From NCBI RefSeq assembly GCF_037543845.1, contig NZ_JBBIFX010000003.1, positions 372,001 to 436,000 on the forward strand: a DNA stretch of 64,000 nt. Reading direction: 5' to 3'. Shown here piece after piece: positions 1-8,050 of this stretch (its first letter is position 1; the number at the start of each line of letters is the position of its first letter). The notes beneath the pieces are model-generated. The model saw only the letters and a program-made list of their open reading frames with translations. It had not been told where the DNA came from and searched no databases. Origin of the DNA: Gymnodinialimonas ulvae (GTDB lineage: Bacteria; Pseudomonadota; Alphaproteobacteria; Rhodobacterales; Rhodobacteraceae). Both the position numbers and the translations under genes were made by a program.

Positions 1-92
1 AATTGAACGACCTCAAGGATGTTATTGGGCGCCCGCCGCGTGAACCGCGCCCGACGGACGACCAAGCCCCGGTCGAAGAACAGGCCGACTGA
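1..92 (+). CDS. C-terminal tail of an unidentified protein (partial)
   Basis: An open frame enters from the left edge and stops with TGA at 90-92. The visible 29 residues are hydrophilic, proline-rich and acidic at the end (finishing VEEQAD), as in a disordered C-terminal tail. The frame is tail-to-tail with the exonuclease gene that follows, with 8 bases between stops. Nothing in the tail identifies the family, so no function is offered. Confidence 0.5.
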   Translation, partial: LNDLKDVIGRPPREPRPTDDQAPVEEQAD

Positions 93-100
93 GGCGGGGC

Positions 101-766
101 TCAGCCGTCCGATGCCACATCGGCAGGGGGCGATTGCACACGTTTGACTTTGGGTGGGCGCGGCTTGGGGCCAATCAATTCCTCCAGCCGCGCACCCGTC
201 TTGCGCTCCGCCGCCAACACCACGAGCGCTGCCGCTTTGGCGTCTTCGCCCGCATCGTGGTGTGTGAATTCGAGATCAAGCGCGCGTTTGAGATGGGCCA
301 GGCCATGGCCGCCATTGCCCTTGAATTCGGGCCACGCGCGCCGCGCGACCTGAACGGAATCGGCCCAAAGCCAGTCCGGCTCAGCCACCCCATGGGCCTC
401 GCAGGAGGCATAGATCGCGCGGCGGTCGAAACTGCTATGCTGAAAAATCAAATGCTGCCCCAGCAACGGCGCGATCTCGGTATAGACCCGCGGAAAGTCC
501 GGCGCTGTCTTCACCGCATGCGCATCAATCCCATGCAGACCGGTGTTGAACGGGTCAAAGGCCTGCTTCGGGTTCACCAATGTGCTGTGCACGCTCATCT
601 CTCCCGCGAACCCGACGCAGGCTATACCGATCTGGCAGATGCTTGCGACGTTGCCGTTCGCCGTCTCCACATCCAGCGCCACAAACCGAAACGGCCCGTC
701 TGGCAGGTCGAGCGCACCTCTTTTCGATGCGATAACCCTCCGGCCAAACAACCACGACAGCACCAC
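101..766 (-). CDS. DnaQ-like 3'-5' exonuclease
   Basis: Predicted DEDDh-type 3'-5' exonuclease, about 221 residues. The three exonuclease motifs are visible: DVET (D32, E34), HSSFD ending at D114, and H170 followed four residues later by D175. The family trims DNA or RNA 3' ends; it resembles proofreading subunits but is not clearly the Pol III epsilon subunit. A basic, proline-rich tail follows the domain. I chose the GTG at 766 because GAGGGG lies 5 bases upstream; a TTG at 823 would add 19 residues that look non-native. An N-terminal hydrophobic stretch (LSWLFG) is short and need not be a membrane anchor. Confidence 0.82.
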   Translation of the reverse strand: MVLSWLFGRRVIASKRGALDLPDGPFRFVALDVETANGNVASICQIGIACVGFAGEMSVHSTLVNPKQAFDPFNTGLHGIDAHAVKTAPDFPRVYTEIAPLLGQHLIFQHSSFDRRAIYASCEAHGVAEPDWLWADSVQVARRAWPEFKGNGGHGLAHLKRALDLEFTHHDAGEDAKAAALVVLAAERKTGARLEELIGPKPRPPKVKRVQSPPADVASDG

Positions 767-833
767 GAACACCCCTCGTCTTCTGATAGCCGTGATAGAA
801 CGGCACGGGCCGGTCGGGCACAAGAGGCATCCC

Positions 834-1334
834 TCACCCCGCCCGTGCCAGTGCCACCAACCCCAAACCGGCCAAAGCCAACGTCAGCCCCGAAACAACG
901 GTTCGTGCGATGTTGAACACCTGCCAGCGCGGTGAATAAGCGGCCCAGATCTCTCGCGCGGCGTCGACATCCTCGGGCACCTCCACCATTGCCAATGACT
1001 CGTTCATCGGCACGTTCACCGCCATGGTCAGGCCCATGCCACCCAGGAGGTACAAGATGCCCGCCGCCGCAAATGCGATTGCGGCCTCCCGTGCGCCACC
1101 CGAAAGGCAAAACGCGGCCGTGATCAGGCACACGAAAGGCGTCCCGAAAAACGCAGGCGCGAACACCGCATTGCGCACGCTGGCATTCATGCCCTGCATC
1201 GCTTCAATCGCCACACGCGGGTCGATCGCGTCCAGGCCCCACATGGTCGAACACACCCACGCATAGAAAAACCCGAAGATCGCCCCGGCCAGCAGTAGCG
1301 CGGCAAAGCCCGAAGCGAAGGCTGCTTCCCTCAT
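834..1334 (-). CDS. DUF1772 / anthrone oxygenase-like membrane protein
   Basis: A 166-residue integral membrane protein with about four hydrophobic segments (near residues 5-27, 60-80, 84-106 and 142-163). The conserved region NVPMNESLA before the last helix and the W...F...R motif in YSPRWQVFNIARTV fit the DUF1772 family, whose fungal relatives include anthrone oxygenases; the bacterial role is unknown. Its ATG overlaps the stop of the upstream small ORF by ATGA, so the two are translationally coupled. The unit is divergent from a TetR gene, with two palindromic operators between them, so repression by that regulator is likely. Confidence 0.75.
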   Translation of the reverse strand: MREAAFASGFAALLLAGAIFGFFYAWVCSTMWGLDAIDPRVAIEAMQGMNASVRNAVFAPAFFGTPFVCLITAAFCLSGGAREAAIAFAAAGILYLLGGMGLTMAVNVPMNESLAMVEVPEDVDAAREIWAAYSPRWQVFNIARTVVSGLTLALAGLGLVALARAG

Positions 1335-1450
1335 GCCACTGTCCTCCGACGGCCAAACGACAGGATCCCCTCGACAATCAGCGCTGCAATCGCGGCTTGC
1401 GCGGTCAGAACGGCAAGGGCGGGTCGCAAGAGAGTTTGGTCGTCAGGCAT
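1331..1450 (-). CDS. 39-residue single-pass membrane peptide
   Basis: A small ORF of 39 residues starts at an ATG preceded by a strong AAAGGAGG Shine-Dalgarno sequence (minus strand, 7 bases upstream). It has a short polar start (MPDDQTLLRP), a 20-residue hydrophobic helix (about residues 12-31) and a basic end (FGRRRTVA). The stop overlaps the DUF1772 start as ATGA. Good ribosome site, coupling and a membrane-like composition make this a real gene. It is probably co-made with the DUF1772 protein and might be a partner or a chaperone; that is inference. Confidence 0.7.
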   Translation of the reverse strand: MPDDQTLLRPALAVLTAQAAIAALIVEGILSFGRRRTVA

Positions 1451-1490
1451 CGGATGCCTCCTTTCGTGTTGCTTCTTCATCAGCTCACAA

Positions 1491-1512
1491 AGCCGTAATT
1501 TTAGTTACGGCT
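1491..1512. promoter_or_regulatory. TetR operator 1 (CCGTAA-N6-TTACGG)
   Basis: A perfect inverted repeat with 8-base arms AGCCGTAA and TTACGGCT around a 6-base spacer (TTTTAG). The core CCGTAA-N6-TTACGG spans 1493-1510. It lies between the divergent DUF1772 operon and the tetR gene and shares its core with a second copy 35 bases away, centre to centre. Confidence 0.8.
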
Positions 1513-1520
1513 TGCTTCAA

Positions 1521-1547
1521 CCCGTAACCGTAATTACTGTTACGGGT
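1521..1547. promoter_or_regulatory. TetR operator 2 with extra half-site
   Basis: A second CCGTAA-N6-TTACGG site (1528-1545, spacer TTACTG). A third CCGTAA half-site sits directly before it at 1522-1527, so an alternative wider palindrome ACCCGTAA...TTACGGGT also exists. The site ends about 11 bases upstream of the tetR start codon, where bound protein would block transcription or translation initiation. Confidence 0.8.
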
Positions 1548-1556
1548 CAAGAGGGG

Positions 1557-2153
1557 ATGCAGATGAAGTCCGACAAAAAGGAAGAACGCCGCGCCCAGAT
1601 CGAGGATGCGGCCTACAGGATGCTCGGCGAAAAGGGCTATGCGGGCACGTCCATGCAAGCCATCGCGCGCGCCGCGCAAGCCTCGAACGAGACGCTGTAC
1701 AATTGGTACGGCGATAAAAAGGGGTTGATGGCGGCCCTTGTGGCCCGAAATACCGAAACCGTCCGCGCGACATTGGTCGAAAACGTGGGGGGTGACGCGC
1801 TTGACCGGTTGGCGCGGATGGGTCCGATCCTGCTCGGCATGGTCCTCGGGCCCCGCGCCGTGGCGCTGAATCGCGCCGCCGCCGCCGATCCCTCGGGCGA
1901 TCTGGGCCGCGCGATATCAGCAGGCGGTCGCGAGGTTGTCGGGCCTATGGTGACGGCCGTCATGGCCGGCGCGGTGAACGAGGGTAAATTGCAAGGCGAA
2001 CCCGAAGACCTTACCCAGCTCTATCTCACGTTGCTGATTGGCGATCTTCAGATCCGCCGCGTCATTGGCGCGATGGAGGTCCCGACGGCGCAGGCAATCG
2101 AGGCCCGCGCCCAGGCCGCCCTGGACACAATCAAACGCGCCTCAAAAGGTTAA
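1557..2153 (+). CDS. TetR/AcrR family transcriptional regulator
   Basis: A 198-residue TetR-type repressor. The N-terminal helix-turn-helix is clear: residues about 10-55 include MLGEKGYAGTSMQAIARAA and NETLYNWYGDKKGL, the usual HTH and signature helix. The C-terminal all-helical part is the ligand and dimer domain. The start at 1557 is preferred because AAGAGGGG precedes it; an in-frame ATG at 1512 would run the gene through the operator. Two matched palindromes lie directly upstream, indicating autoregulation and control of the divergent membrane operon. The inducer cannot be told from the sequence. Confidence 0.9.
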   Translation: MQMKSDKKEERRAQIEDAAYRMLGEKGYAGTSMQAIARAAQASNETLYNWYGDKKGLMAALVARNTETVRATLVENVGGDALDRLARMGPILLGMVLGPRAVALNRAAAADPSGDLGRAISAGGREVVGPMVTAVMAGAVNEGKLQGEPEDLTQLYLTLLIGDLQIRRVIGAMEVPTAQAIEARAQAALDTIKRASKG

Positions 2154-2205
2154 TGAACGATTAAAGAAACCGGCTCTATATAGCGTATTCAGATACTTAA
2201 CCCTT

Positions 2206-2223
2206 GGTTGCAACCTTGCAACC
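2206..2223. terminator. Inverted repeat between convergent genes
   Basis: A perfect inverted repeat, GGTTGCAA and TTGCAACC around CC, lies between the 3' ends of tetR (+) and the peroxiredoxin-like gene (-). As RNA it forms a 6-pair stem with an AACCTT loop. There is no T-run, so it may be a weak bidirectional terminator or a protein site. Confidence 0.4.
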
Positions 2224-2229
2224 GCTGCC

Positions 2230-2766
2230 TCAAACTTGGCCTTCATACTCGCCACGGGCCGGATAGCCCTTCTCAATGGCGAAATCGACCGCCCCCAGAA
2301 GCTCCCGGAAATGCGGCCTGACGAAGGGCATCGTCTGTACGCTCATGTAATACAGCGTCTGGTCCGGATTGATCAGGAACAAGCCCGGCTCCGCGAACAG
2401 CGCCGGCTCTTCGATCCCGATCGAGGTCTTGCCCCGAGAGGTCGAGATATAAAGCCCCCACTCCCGCGCCTTCGCCAGCGGCAAGTCATAGCCGAACCGC
2501 AGCTGCGTCGCTCCGATCTTGTCCTTCATCGCTGCCGCGCGCTCCGCGCCATCCGACGAAATCGCCACCGACGCGATCCCCCGTTCCGCAAAGTCATCCG
2601 CCAGCTTCTCGAACTCCGCCAGATACGTCGCGCACAACGGGCAATGCAGCCCCCGGTAGAAGCACACCACCGTCCCCCGCTCGGCCGTCTCGGCGGACAA
2701 ATCAAACATGCCCCCGCCCACAAGCGGGACATTCAACTCAGGCGTTTTCTGGCGCGGCATCAGCAT
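2230..2766 (-). CDS. Peroxiredoxin-like (AhpC/TSA) family protein
   Basis: A 178-residue thioredoxin-fold protein. The motif FYRGLHCPLC (residues 36-45) gives a CxxC at C42/C45, in the position of the peroxidatic cysteine of AhpC/TSA proteins; the SDG and FEP-like PALFAEPG elements follow. Members of this 'peroxiredoxin-like' group probably reduce peroxides or act as thiol oxidoreductases in the cytosol. No signal peptide is present. The ATG at 2766 has an AAAAGGAGAG ribosome site. Upstream lies ispH, transcribed divergently with a 138-base spacer. Confidence 0.85.
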   Translation of the reverse strand: MLMPRQKTPELNVPLVGGGMFDLSAETAERGTVVCFYRGLHCPLCATYLAEFEKLADDFAERGIASVAISSDGAERAAAMKDKIGATQLRFGYDLPLAKAREWGLYISTSRGKTSIGIEEPALFAEPGLFLINPDQTLYYMSVQTMPFVRPHFRELLGAVDFAIEKGYPARGEYEGQV

Positions 2767-2904
2767 CTGGAACTCTCCTTTTGGGTGGCGGCACGGAACC
2801 ACGCTCCCGCCCTCACCGCAACGCACATACCCCCCTGCGCCGATGCACCACTTTACGCCTTTCGCGCGAACGCTTACCTCTGGGCCAAGCAGGAGATGCA
2901 GACC

Positions 2905-3855
2905 ATGACCAAGCCGCCCCTCACGATCTACCTCGCCGCCCCGCGCGGCTTTTGCGCGGGCGTGGACCGTGCCATCAAGATCGTCGAAATGGCCCTGGCC
3001 AAATGGGGCGCCCCCGTCTACGTCCGCCACGAGATCGTGCACAACAAATACGTGGTCGATGATCTGCGCGCCAAGGGGGCCGTGTTTGTCGAAGAACTCC
3101 ACGAATGCCCTGATGACCGCCCCGTCATCTTTTCCGCCCACGGCGTGCCGAAATCCGTCCCCGCCGCCGCGCAGGCGCGCGAGATGGTCTATGTCGACGC
3201 CACCTGCCCGCTGGTTTCCAAGGTCCATATCGAGGCGCAGCGTCACGCCGACAACGGGTTGCAGATGATCATGATCGGCCACAAGGGCCACCCGGAAACG
3301 GTTGGCACCATGGGCCAATTGCCGAAGGGTGACGTCCTCCTCGTCGAAACCGTCGCAGATGTCGCCACCGTTTCCGTTCGCGACCCCGCCAAGCTTGCCT
3401 TTGTCACCCAAACGACCCTTTCCGTCGACGACACCGCCGACATCGTCGCCGCCCTTCAGGCACGCTTCCCCGCCATCGTCGGCCCCCACAAGGAAGACAT
3501 CTGTTACGCCACCACCAACCGGCAGGAGGCCGTGAAGGCCGCCGCCCCCAAATGCAACGCGATGCTGGTCGTGGGCGCACCGAATTCCTCCAACTCCAAA
3601 CGTCTGGTCGAAGTCGCTGCCCGCGCCGGATGCGCCTATTCACAGCTGGTCCAACGCGCGACCGATATCGACTGGCGCGCACTTGAGGGGATCAAATCGC
3701 TCGGCATCACCGCCGGTGCCTCCGCCCCCGAAGTGCTCATCGAAGAAGTGATCCAGGCCTTCGAAGATCGTTTCGACGTCACCCGCGAGCTTGTGGAAAC
3801 AGCCGTCGAGAACGTTGAATTCAAAGTGCCCCGCCTCCTGCGTGAACCGGCGTGA
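2905..3855 (+). CDS. ispH: 4-hydroxy-3-methylbut-2-enyl diphosphate reductase
   Basis: IspH catalyses the last step of the MEP pathway, reducing HMBPP to IPP and DMAPP with a 4Fe-4S cluster. The three cluster cysteines are visible in PRGFCAGV (C17), DATCPLVSKVH and DICYATTNRQ, and the E of the proton-donor region and the SAHGVP and SSNSKRL motifs are intact. Length, 316 residues, is normal for the family. The ATG at 2905 is preferred, with AGGAG 9 bases upstream; the ATG at 2896 abuts that site. It opens a long same-strand run reaching rnhA. The same window encodes ispE and a polyprenyl synthase. Confidence 0.97.
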   Translation: MTKPPLTIYLAAPRGFCAGVDRAIKIVEMALAKWGAPVYVRHEIVHNKYVVDDLRAKGAVFVEELHECPDDRPVIFSAHGVPKSVPAAAQAREMVYVDATCPLVSKVHIEAQRHADNGLQMIMIGHKGHPETVGTMGQLPKGDVLLVETVADVATVSVRDPAKLAFVTQTTLSVDDTADIVAALQARFPAIVGPHKEDICYATTNRQEAVKAAAPKCNAMLVVGAPNSSNSKRLVEVAARAGCAYSQLVQRATDIDWRALEGIKSLGITAGASAPEVLIEEVIQAFEDRFDVTRELVETAVENVEFKVPRLLREPA

Positions 3856-4208
3856 GCGAGGCGTCCTTGCACCCTTCCATCGCGGCCCTCAAGGCCATCG
3901 GCCGCCCGCTGACCGATGATGACTACGACCTCATCGTCACCGCGCAGCCCTTTGTTGAAGATTTACCCGCCGAACCAAATGCTGCCGAGATCGCCGCCCT
4001 CATTACCCTTTTTCCAGCCAACGGCGACACGGCCAATGGCCTCAACTGGCCCATCCTGCATTGCATAGAAGCCTCCGCCGACTGGCCAATCTGGGAACTG
4101 ATCGGCGAGCCTTACCACGAATGGCACATGATCCTGCGCAAACGCCTCGAAAACGCTGGACACAAGCCGCCGAAGCCCTCCCTCCTTAACCGTTTCTTCG
4201 GGCGCTGA
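3852..4208 (+). CDS. Conserved hypothetical protein after ispH
   Basis: A 118-residue soluble protein starting at a GTG that overlaps the ispH stop (GTGA), so probably translated by coupling. It is rich in aromatic and acidic residues (NWPILHCIEA, WPIWELIGEPYHEWH) and ends with a basic tail (LLNRFFGR). I do not recognise the fold with certainty; the tryptophan pattern resembles small DUF5071-type proteins, but this is weak. Position alone does not tie it to isoprenoid synthesis. Confidence 0.7.
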   Translation: MSEASLHPSIAALKAIGRPLTDDDYDLIVTAQPFVEDLPAEPNAAEIAALITLFPANGDTANGLNWPILHCIEASADWPIWELIGEPYHEWHMILRKRLENAGHKPPKPSLLNRFFGR

Positions 4209-4211
4209 GCC

Positions 4212-4850
4212 TTGCCGCAAATCACCTACGTCTATTCCGCCCATTCCGCCTATGCCTATCTCGGCTCGGCCGAACTCTCCCGCATCGCCACCCGGCACAG
4301 TGCCAAGATCATTCATCGACCCATCCTCCTGTCTCCGGTGGTCGAACAGCAAGGCAGCCAGCCCTTCGCAGCCCGCACGCAAGCCCATGTCGATTACTTC
4401 TTCGGACGCGAGATCGAGCGGTGGGCCGAATACCGCGATGTCCCCATCATCCGCCACCGCCCGACCTATCACGACGCTGATTACAGCCTCGCCTCGGGTA
4501 TGATCCTGGCCCTTGGCGATCACGGGTCGGCGGTCGATGACATGGCCCACCGCCTGCTGGATGCCCATTGGCGCGATGACATCGATCTGTCCGACCGCAC
4601 CGCCCTTGCCCGCGTCGCCACCGAAGCTGGCCATGATCCACAGCCCCTGCTCACCCGCGCCGCCGCCCCTGACGTGCAGGCCAAGCTACACGCCAACAAC
4701 GACTGGGCCAAAGCGCAGAACATCTTCGGCTCTCCCACCTATATCATCGACGGCGACCCGTTCTACGGACAGGACCACCTGCACCTCGTCGACCGCGCTC
4801 TGGAAACGCCCTTCGCCCCGACTGAATGGCACAATCCACCGGTGGGGTGA
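4212..4850 (+). CDS. 2-hydroxychromene-2-carboxylate isomerase-like (DsbA family)
   Basis: A 212-residue protein of the HCCA isomerase/kappa-GST branch of the thioredoxin fold. The family shows a start such as YVYSAHSAYAYLGS in place of a CxxC, and the C-terminal motif NIFGSPTYIIDGDPFYGQDHL, which matches the usual FGxPt...FWGqDrl. Known members isomerise aromatic degradation intermediates using glutathione; the substrate here is unknown. Translation seems to start at a TTG 3 bases after the previous stop. Confidence 0.87.
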   Translation: MPQITYVYSAHSAYAYLGSAELSRIATRHSAKIIHRPILLSPVVEQQGSQPFAARTQAHVDYFFGREIERWAEYRDVPIIRHRPTYHDADYSLASGMILALGDHGSAVDDMAHRLLDAHWRDDIDLSDRTALARVATEAGHDPQPLLTRAAAPDVQAKLHANNDWAKAQNIFGSPTYIIDGDPFYGQDHLHLVDRALETPFAPTEWHNPPVG

Positions 4851-4871
4851 CCTAAAAACCATTGCCGTCAC

Positions 4872-5723
4872 GTGGAGCAACAGCAACACTCCCCCATGCT
4901 CGATCTCCAGACCCTCCCCGCCGACACCCTCTCCGATTTCCGCCGTGACGGCGCTGTCGCGATCCGCAATGCCTTCTCGCCCGGCTGGCTCGAACGTCTC
5001 CGCCAAGGCATCGACAAGGCCACCGCCGCGCCGCATCCCAATGTCGCGCGCCACACCAAAGATCCCGACGCGCCAGCCTATCTTGAAGGCTACTGGCTCT
5101 GGTCCGAGATCCCGGAATTCACCGATTTCGTGCACAACTCCCCCTGCGCACCGCTCGCCGCACAGCTCCTCGGTGCGCCAAGCGTCAATCTGGTCATGGA
5201 CAATTGGTTCCTGCGCGAGGCGGGCTCGACCTCCCGCCCGCCGTTCCATCAAGACCTCGCCTATTTCGACTTCGAAGGCACAATGTGCGTCCTCTGGCTG
5301 CCGCTGGAACCCGTGACCCGCGACAACGGCATCGCCTTCGTCAAAGGCTCGCATCTCTGGGATAAGCTCTTCATGCGCGTCCGCTTCGCCGATGGCCACG
5401 CCAGCATGGAGCCGCAAACAGTCAACGGCAAAACCTACCACATCCCGCCCGAAATCACGCCAGAGACCCATGACCTGCTGCAATGGGATCTCGCCCTTGG
5501 CGATTGCATATTCTTCGACATGCGCACACTGCACGGTGGCCTCGCCTCGGTCACGCCGACCGAAACGGTGCGCCGCTTTACGCTGCGCATGACCGCGCCG
5601 GACGGCATGATCCGCTACCGTGGCGATTGGGCCAAGGACGAACGCGCGCAATTTGAGGCCGCTGGGTATCGCGAGGGCGACCGCATCGCGGGCGATTTCT
5701 TCCCGCAGCTCTGGCCGCGCTGA
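4872..5723 (+). CDS. Phytanoyl-CoA dioxygenase (PhyH) family protein
   Basis: A 283-residue Fe(II)/2-oxoglutarate dioxygenase. The iron triad is HQD (in PPFHQDLAYFD) plus a distal His in RTLHGG, and the 2OG-binding Arg is likely in RRFTLRM. The family hydroxylates lipids and small molecules; the substrate cannot be inferred. The GTG start at 4872 follows 21 bases after the previous gene; an ATG at 4896 (MLDLQTLPAD) is an equally plausible start. It lies within the ispH-rnhA run. Confidence 0.85.
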   Translation: MEQQQHSPMLDLQTLPADTLSDFRRDGAVAIRNAFSPGWLERLRQGIDKATAAPHPNVARHTKDPDAPAYLEGYWLWSEIPEFTDFVHNSPCAPLAAQLLGAPSVNLVMDNWFLREAGSTSRPPFHQDLAYFDFEGTMCVLWLPLEPVTRDNGIAFVKGSHLWDKLFMRVRFADGHASMEPQTVNGKTYHIPPEITPETHDLLQWDLALGDCIFFDMRTLHGGLASVTPTETVRRFTLRMTAPDGMIRYRGDWAKDERAQFEAAGYREGDRIAGDFFPQLWPR

Positions 5724-5739
5724 AACTCGCCGCGCGCCC

Positions 5740-6204
5740 ATGCCCACCGCATTCGATCCGATGGAGGTCCTGTCCCTCCCGCTCATGGCCAACCTCGCCA
5801 CGGTCACCCCCGATGGCGCGCCGCGCAACGCGCCGGTCTGGTTCGCATGGGAAGACGACGCGATCTGGATGCTGTCCGAGAAAACCGCCTCGTCCGCCCG
5901 TCGCATCGCCATCAATCCGCAGGTCTCCGTCGAAATCGTCCACTACGACAATGCGGTGGGGCTGCTACGCCATTTGGGCCTGCGTGGCACGGCAACGATC
6001 GAACCGATGAACCCGGCCCTGTTCCGCCGCCTCCTGCACCGCTATCTCGGCCCCGAAGAGAGCCAGAATGACTGGTTCGTCACGCAGATTGCCCGCATCG
6101 ATGACCCAGATGGCCGCCTGATCCGCCTTGCGCCGGATACGATCTTCACCAATGACGTCAGCTATTTTCGCACCGGCCCGACACTCGCGACACCCCGCGG
6201 TTGA
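5740..6204 (+). CDS. PPOX-class flavin/F420-type oxidoreductase
   Basis: A 154-residue split beta-barrel protein of the pyridoxamine 5'-phosphate oxidase family. Typical features are MANLATVTPDGAPRNAPVWF near the start and SSARRIAINPQVSVEI, the flavin phosphate-binding region. These proteins bind FMN, F420 or heme and act on small substrates; the role is unknown. The ATG at 5740 lies 16 bases after the dioxygenase stop. Confidence 0.82.
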   Translation: MPTAFDPMEVLSLPLMANLATVTPDGAPRNAPVWFAWEDDAIWMLSEKTASSARRIAINPQVSVEIVHYDNAVGLLRHLGLRGTATIEPMNPALFRRLLHRYLGPEESQNDWFVTQIARIDDPDGRLIRLAPDTIFTNDVSYFRTGPTLATPRG

Positions 6205-6272
6205 AACCGCCCTTCCCGCTCGCCCAAAAGCCTGAAAGCCTCGCCCGGTCATTCTGGCTCCGGAGATCCGTG

Positions 6273-6887
6273 ATGCTCACCACCCAATTCCTGCTCACCG
6301 CCTTCGTGGTCGTCATAGCGCCCGGAACAGGCGTGCTCTATACTCTGGCGCTTGGCCTCGGACGTGCACGGCGCGCGGCGCTTTGGGCGGCCCTGGGCTG
6401 CACGCTTGGCATCGTGCCGCATCTCTTGGCCGCCACCCTCGGACTGTCCGCGGTCCTTCACACCTCGGCGCTGCTTTTCAACGTGGTGAAATTCGCAGGC
6501 GTCGCCTACCTGCTCTACCTTGCCTATTCGGCGCTGCGCGCTGGCGGCGCGCTCAACGTGGAGCCATCCACCAACGCCGAGCCCGGCTTTGCCATCGCGC
6601 GGCGCGGCGCACTGATCAATATCCTCAACCCGAAACTCTCGATCTTCTTCCTGTCCCTGCTGACCCCGTTCCTGTCCGGCAACCCCGCCACGGTGACACA
6701 GGAAATCGTGGCCCTGGGATCGGTCTTCATGGCAATGACCTTTGCCGTCTTCGTGCTCTATGGCCTCTTCGCCGCGCAGGCACGGACGCGCATCCTCGGC
6801 TCCGCCCGGAGCATGGACTGGCTCAACCGCTCCTTCGCGGCGATCTTCGCACTTCTCGCGGGCCGTTTGGCCCTGGAGCGCGCCTGA
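6273..6887 (+). CDS. LysE/RhtB family translocator
   Basis: A 204-residue inner-membrane exporter. It has about six hydrophobic segments and the LysE signatures: VVIAPGTGVLYTL near the start, GLGRARRAALWAALGCTLG, and INILNPKLSIFFLS (the N-P-K motif). The family exports amino acids or related compounds. The start at 6273 is supported by CGGAGA upstream; an ATG at 6201 would add a polar extension not seen in the family. Confidence 0.9.
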   Translation: MLTTQFLLTAFVVVIAPGTGVLYTLALGLGRARRAALWAALGCTLGIVPHLLAATLGLSAVLHTSALLFNVVKFAGVAYLLYLAYSALRAGGALNVEPSTNAEPGFAIARRGALINILNPKLSIFFLSLLTPFLSGNPATVTQEIVALGSVFMAMTFAVFVLYGLFAAQARTRILGSARSMDWLNRSFAAIFALLAGRLALERA

Positions 6888-6983
6888 GCCCATCGTTATT
6901 CCCCAAATATGCCATTCCCCTGCCCGCCGCCGCCCCTTCGTCTGGCCCTTGCCCAACCTCGCCGCACGGGCCACATACACGCC

Positions 6984-7442
6984 ATGTCACGCATCCCTTC
7001 CTCCGCCCTGTTGCTCGGCCTTGCGGGCCTGATCCCGTTCCTGTGGGGCGCGGCAAGCTCCGCATGGATCGTCACCGGCTACCTGCCCGTGCCGGATATC
7101 GTCCTGCTCTACAGCGGCGTGCCCGTTTTGCTGCATTACGGCACGATCATCCTGTGCTTCATGGCCGGCGTCATCTGGGGCTTTGCGGCAAAGGACGGCG
7201 GCCCATGGATGCCGCTCGGGCTGACCCTGTCCGTGCTGCCCGCGCTTTTGATGTTCTTCGCCTTTTCACTGCCGCCCCTGACGCAGATGTTCGCCCTGAT
7301 CCTCGGCTTCATCGGCCTTCTCGCGGTCGACTGGACCTGCGCGCGCAAGGGATTGGCGCCAGAATGGTGGATGTCTTTGCGGCTGATCCTCACGTCGGTC
7401 GTTGTCTTTTGCCTCGGCATCGGGGCAGCCTTCGTCCCATGA
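6984..7442 (+). CDS. DUF3429 family membrane protein
   Basis: A 152-residue membrane protein with about five hydrophobic helices. LLGLAGLIPFLWGA, HYGTIILCFMAGVIWGFA and the SxxP-type helix SVLPALLMFF fit DUF3429, a family of unknown function common in Alphaproteobacteria. Its stop overlaps the next gene's start (ATGA), so the two are probably coupled. It begins 96 bases after the LysE gene. Confidence 0.78.
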   Translation: MSRIPSSALLLGLAGLIPFLWGAASSAWIVTGYLPVPDIVLLYSGVPVLLHYGTIILCFMAGVIWGFAAKDGGPWMPLGLTLSVLPALLMFFAFSLPPLTQMFALILGFIGLLAVDWTCARKGLAPEWWMSLRLILTSVVVFCLGIGAAFVP

Positions 7443-8050
7443 CCGACCGCAAAACCATAGATGTCTACGAAGCACAGGCGCAGCGCTACGCGGATCTGGC
7501 GCTGAGCAAGATGCAGATTGCGGCCATCGACCGGTTCCTGTCGATGCTGCCGGCGCGCGCGACGATCCTTGATGCCGGGTGCGGACCGGGGCTGCATGCG
7601 GCGATCATGGTCTCAGCCGGGCACGACGTGCATGGGATCGACCCGACCGAGGCCTTCGTGACCGACGCCCTGTCGCGCGGCGTGAATGCCCGGCTCGGCA
7701 GTTTCGACGACATTACCGGCACCGCGCTCTATGACGGCATCTACGCCAGCTTCAGCCTGCTGCATGCCCCCCGCGCCGCCCTGCCCGATCACCTCGCCGC
7801 CATGATCCGCGCCCTCAAACCCGGCGGCGCGCTCTTTATCGGGATGAAAACCGGCAGTGGCGAAGACCGCGACACGATCGGTCGCCGCTACACCTACGTC
7901 ACCGAGTTCGAGATGCGGGGTCTCCTGCGCGATCTCGGGGCCCGCGTGGTCCATGTCGAGACCGGCGAAGAAGCCGGGCTTTCCGGCGAGGTCGCGCCGT
8001 TTTTCCTGATGCATGCCACATCCAACACATCCGAGGGGCCCGATGCCTGA
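7439..8050 (+). CDS. Class I SAM-dependent methyltransferase
   Basis: A 203-residue methyltransferase. Motif I, ILDAGCGPGLHAAIM, binds SAM; GIDPTEAF is motif II; YDGIYASFSLLHA and LKPGGALFIGMK are the later motifs. It resembles small-molecule methyltransferases of the UbiE/Methyltransf_25 type, with no clue to substrate. Its ATG overlaps the DUF3429 stop and its 3' end overlaps the rnhA start by 8 bases. Confidence 0.88.
   Translation: MTDRKTIDVYEAQAQRYADLALSKMQIAAIDRFLSMLPARATILDAGCGPGLHAAIMVSAGHDVHGIDPTEAFVTDALSRGVNARLGSFDDITGTALYDGIYASFSLLHAPRAALPDHLAAMIRALKPGGALFIGMKTGSGEDRDTIGRRYTYVTEFEMRGLLRDLGARVVHVETGEEAGLSGEVAPFFLMHATSNTSEGPDA

Noticed and set aside
2038..2904. Upstream extension of ispH through the peroxiredoxin-like gene
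   Set aside because: The frame is open by chance on the opposite strand; the CAGGAG-linked ATG at 2905 gives the normal IspH N terminus.
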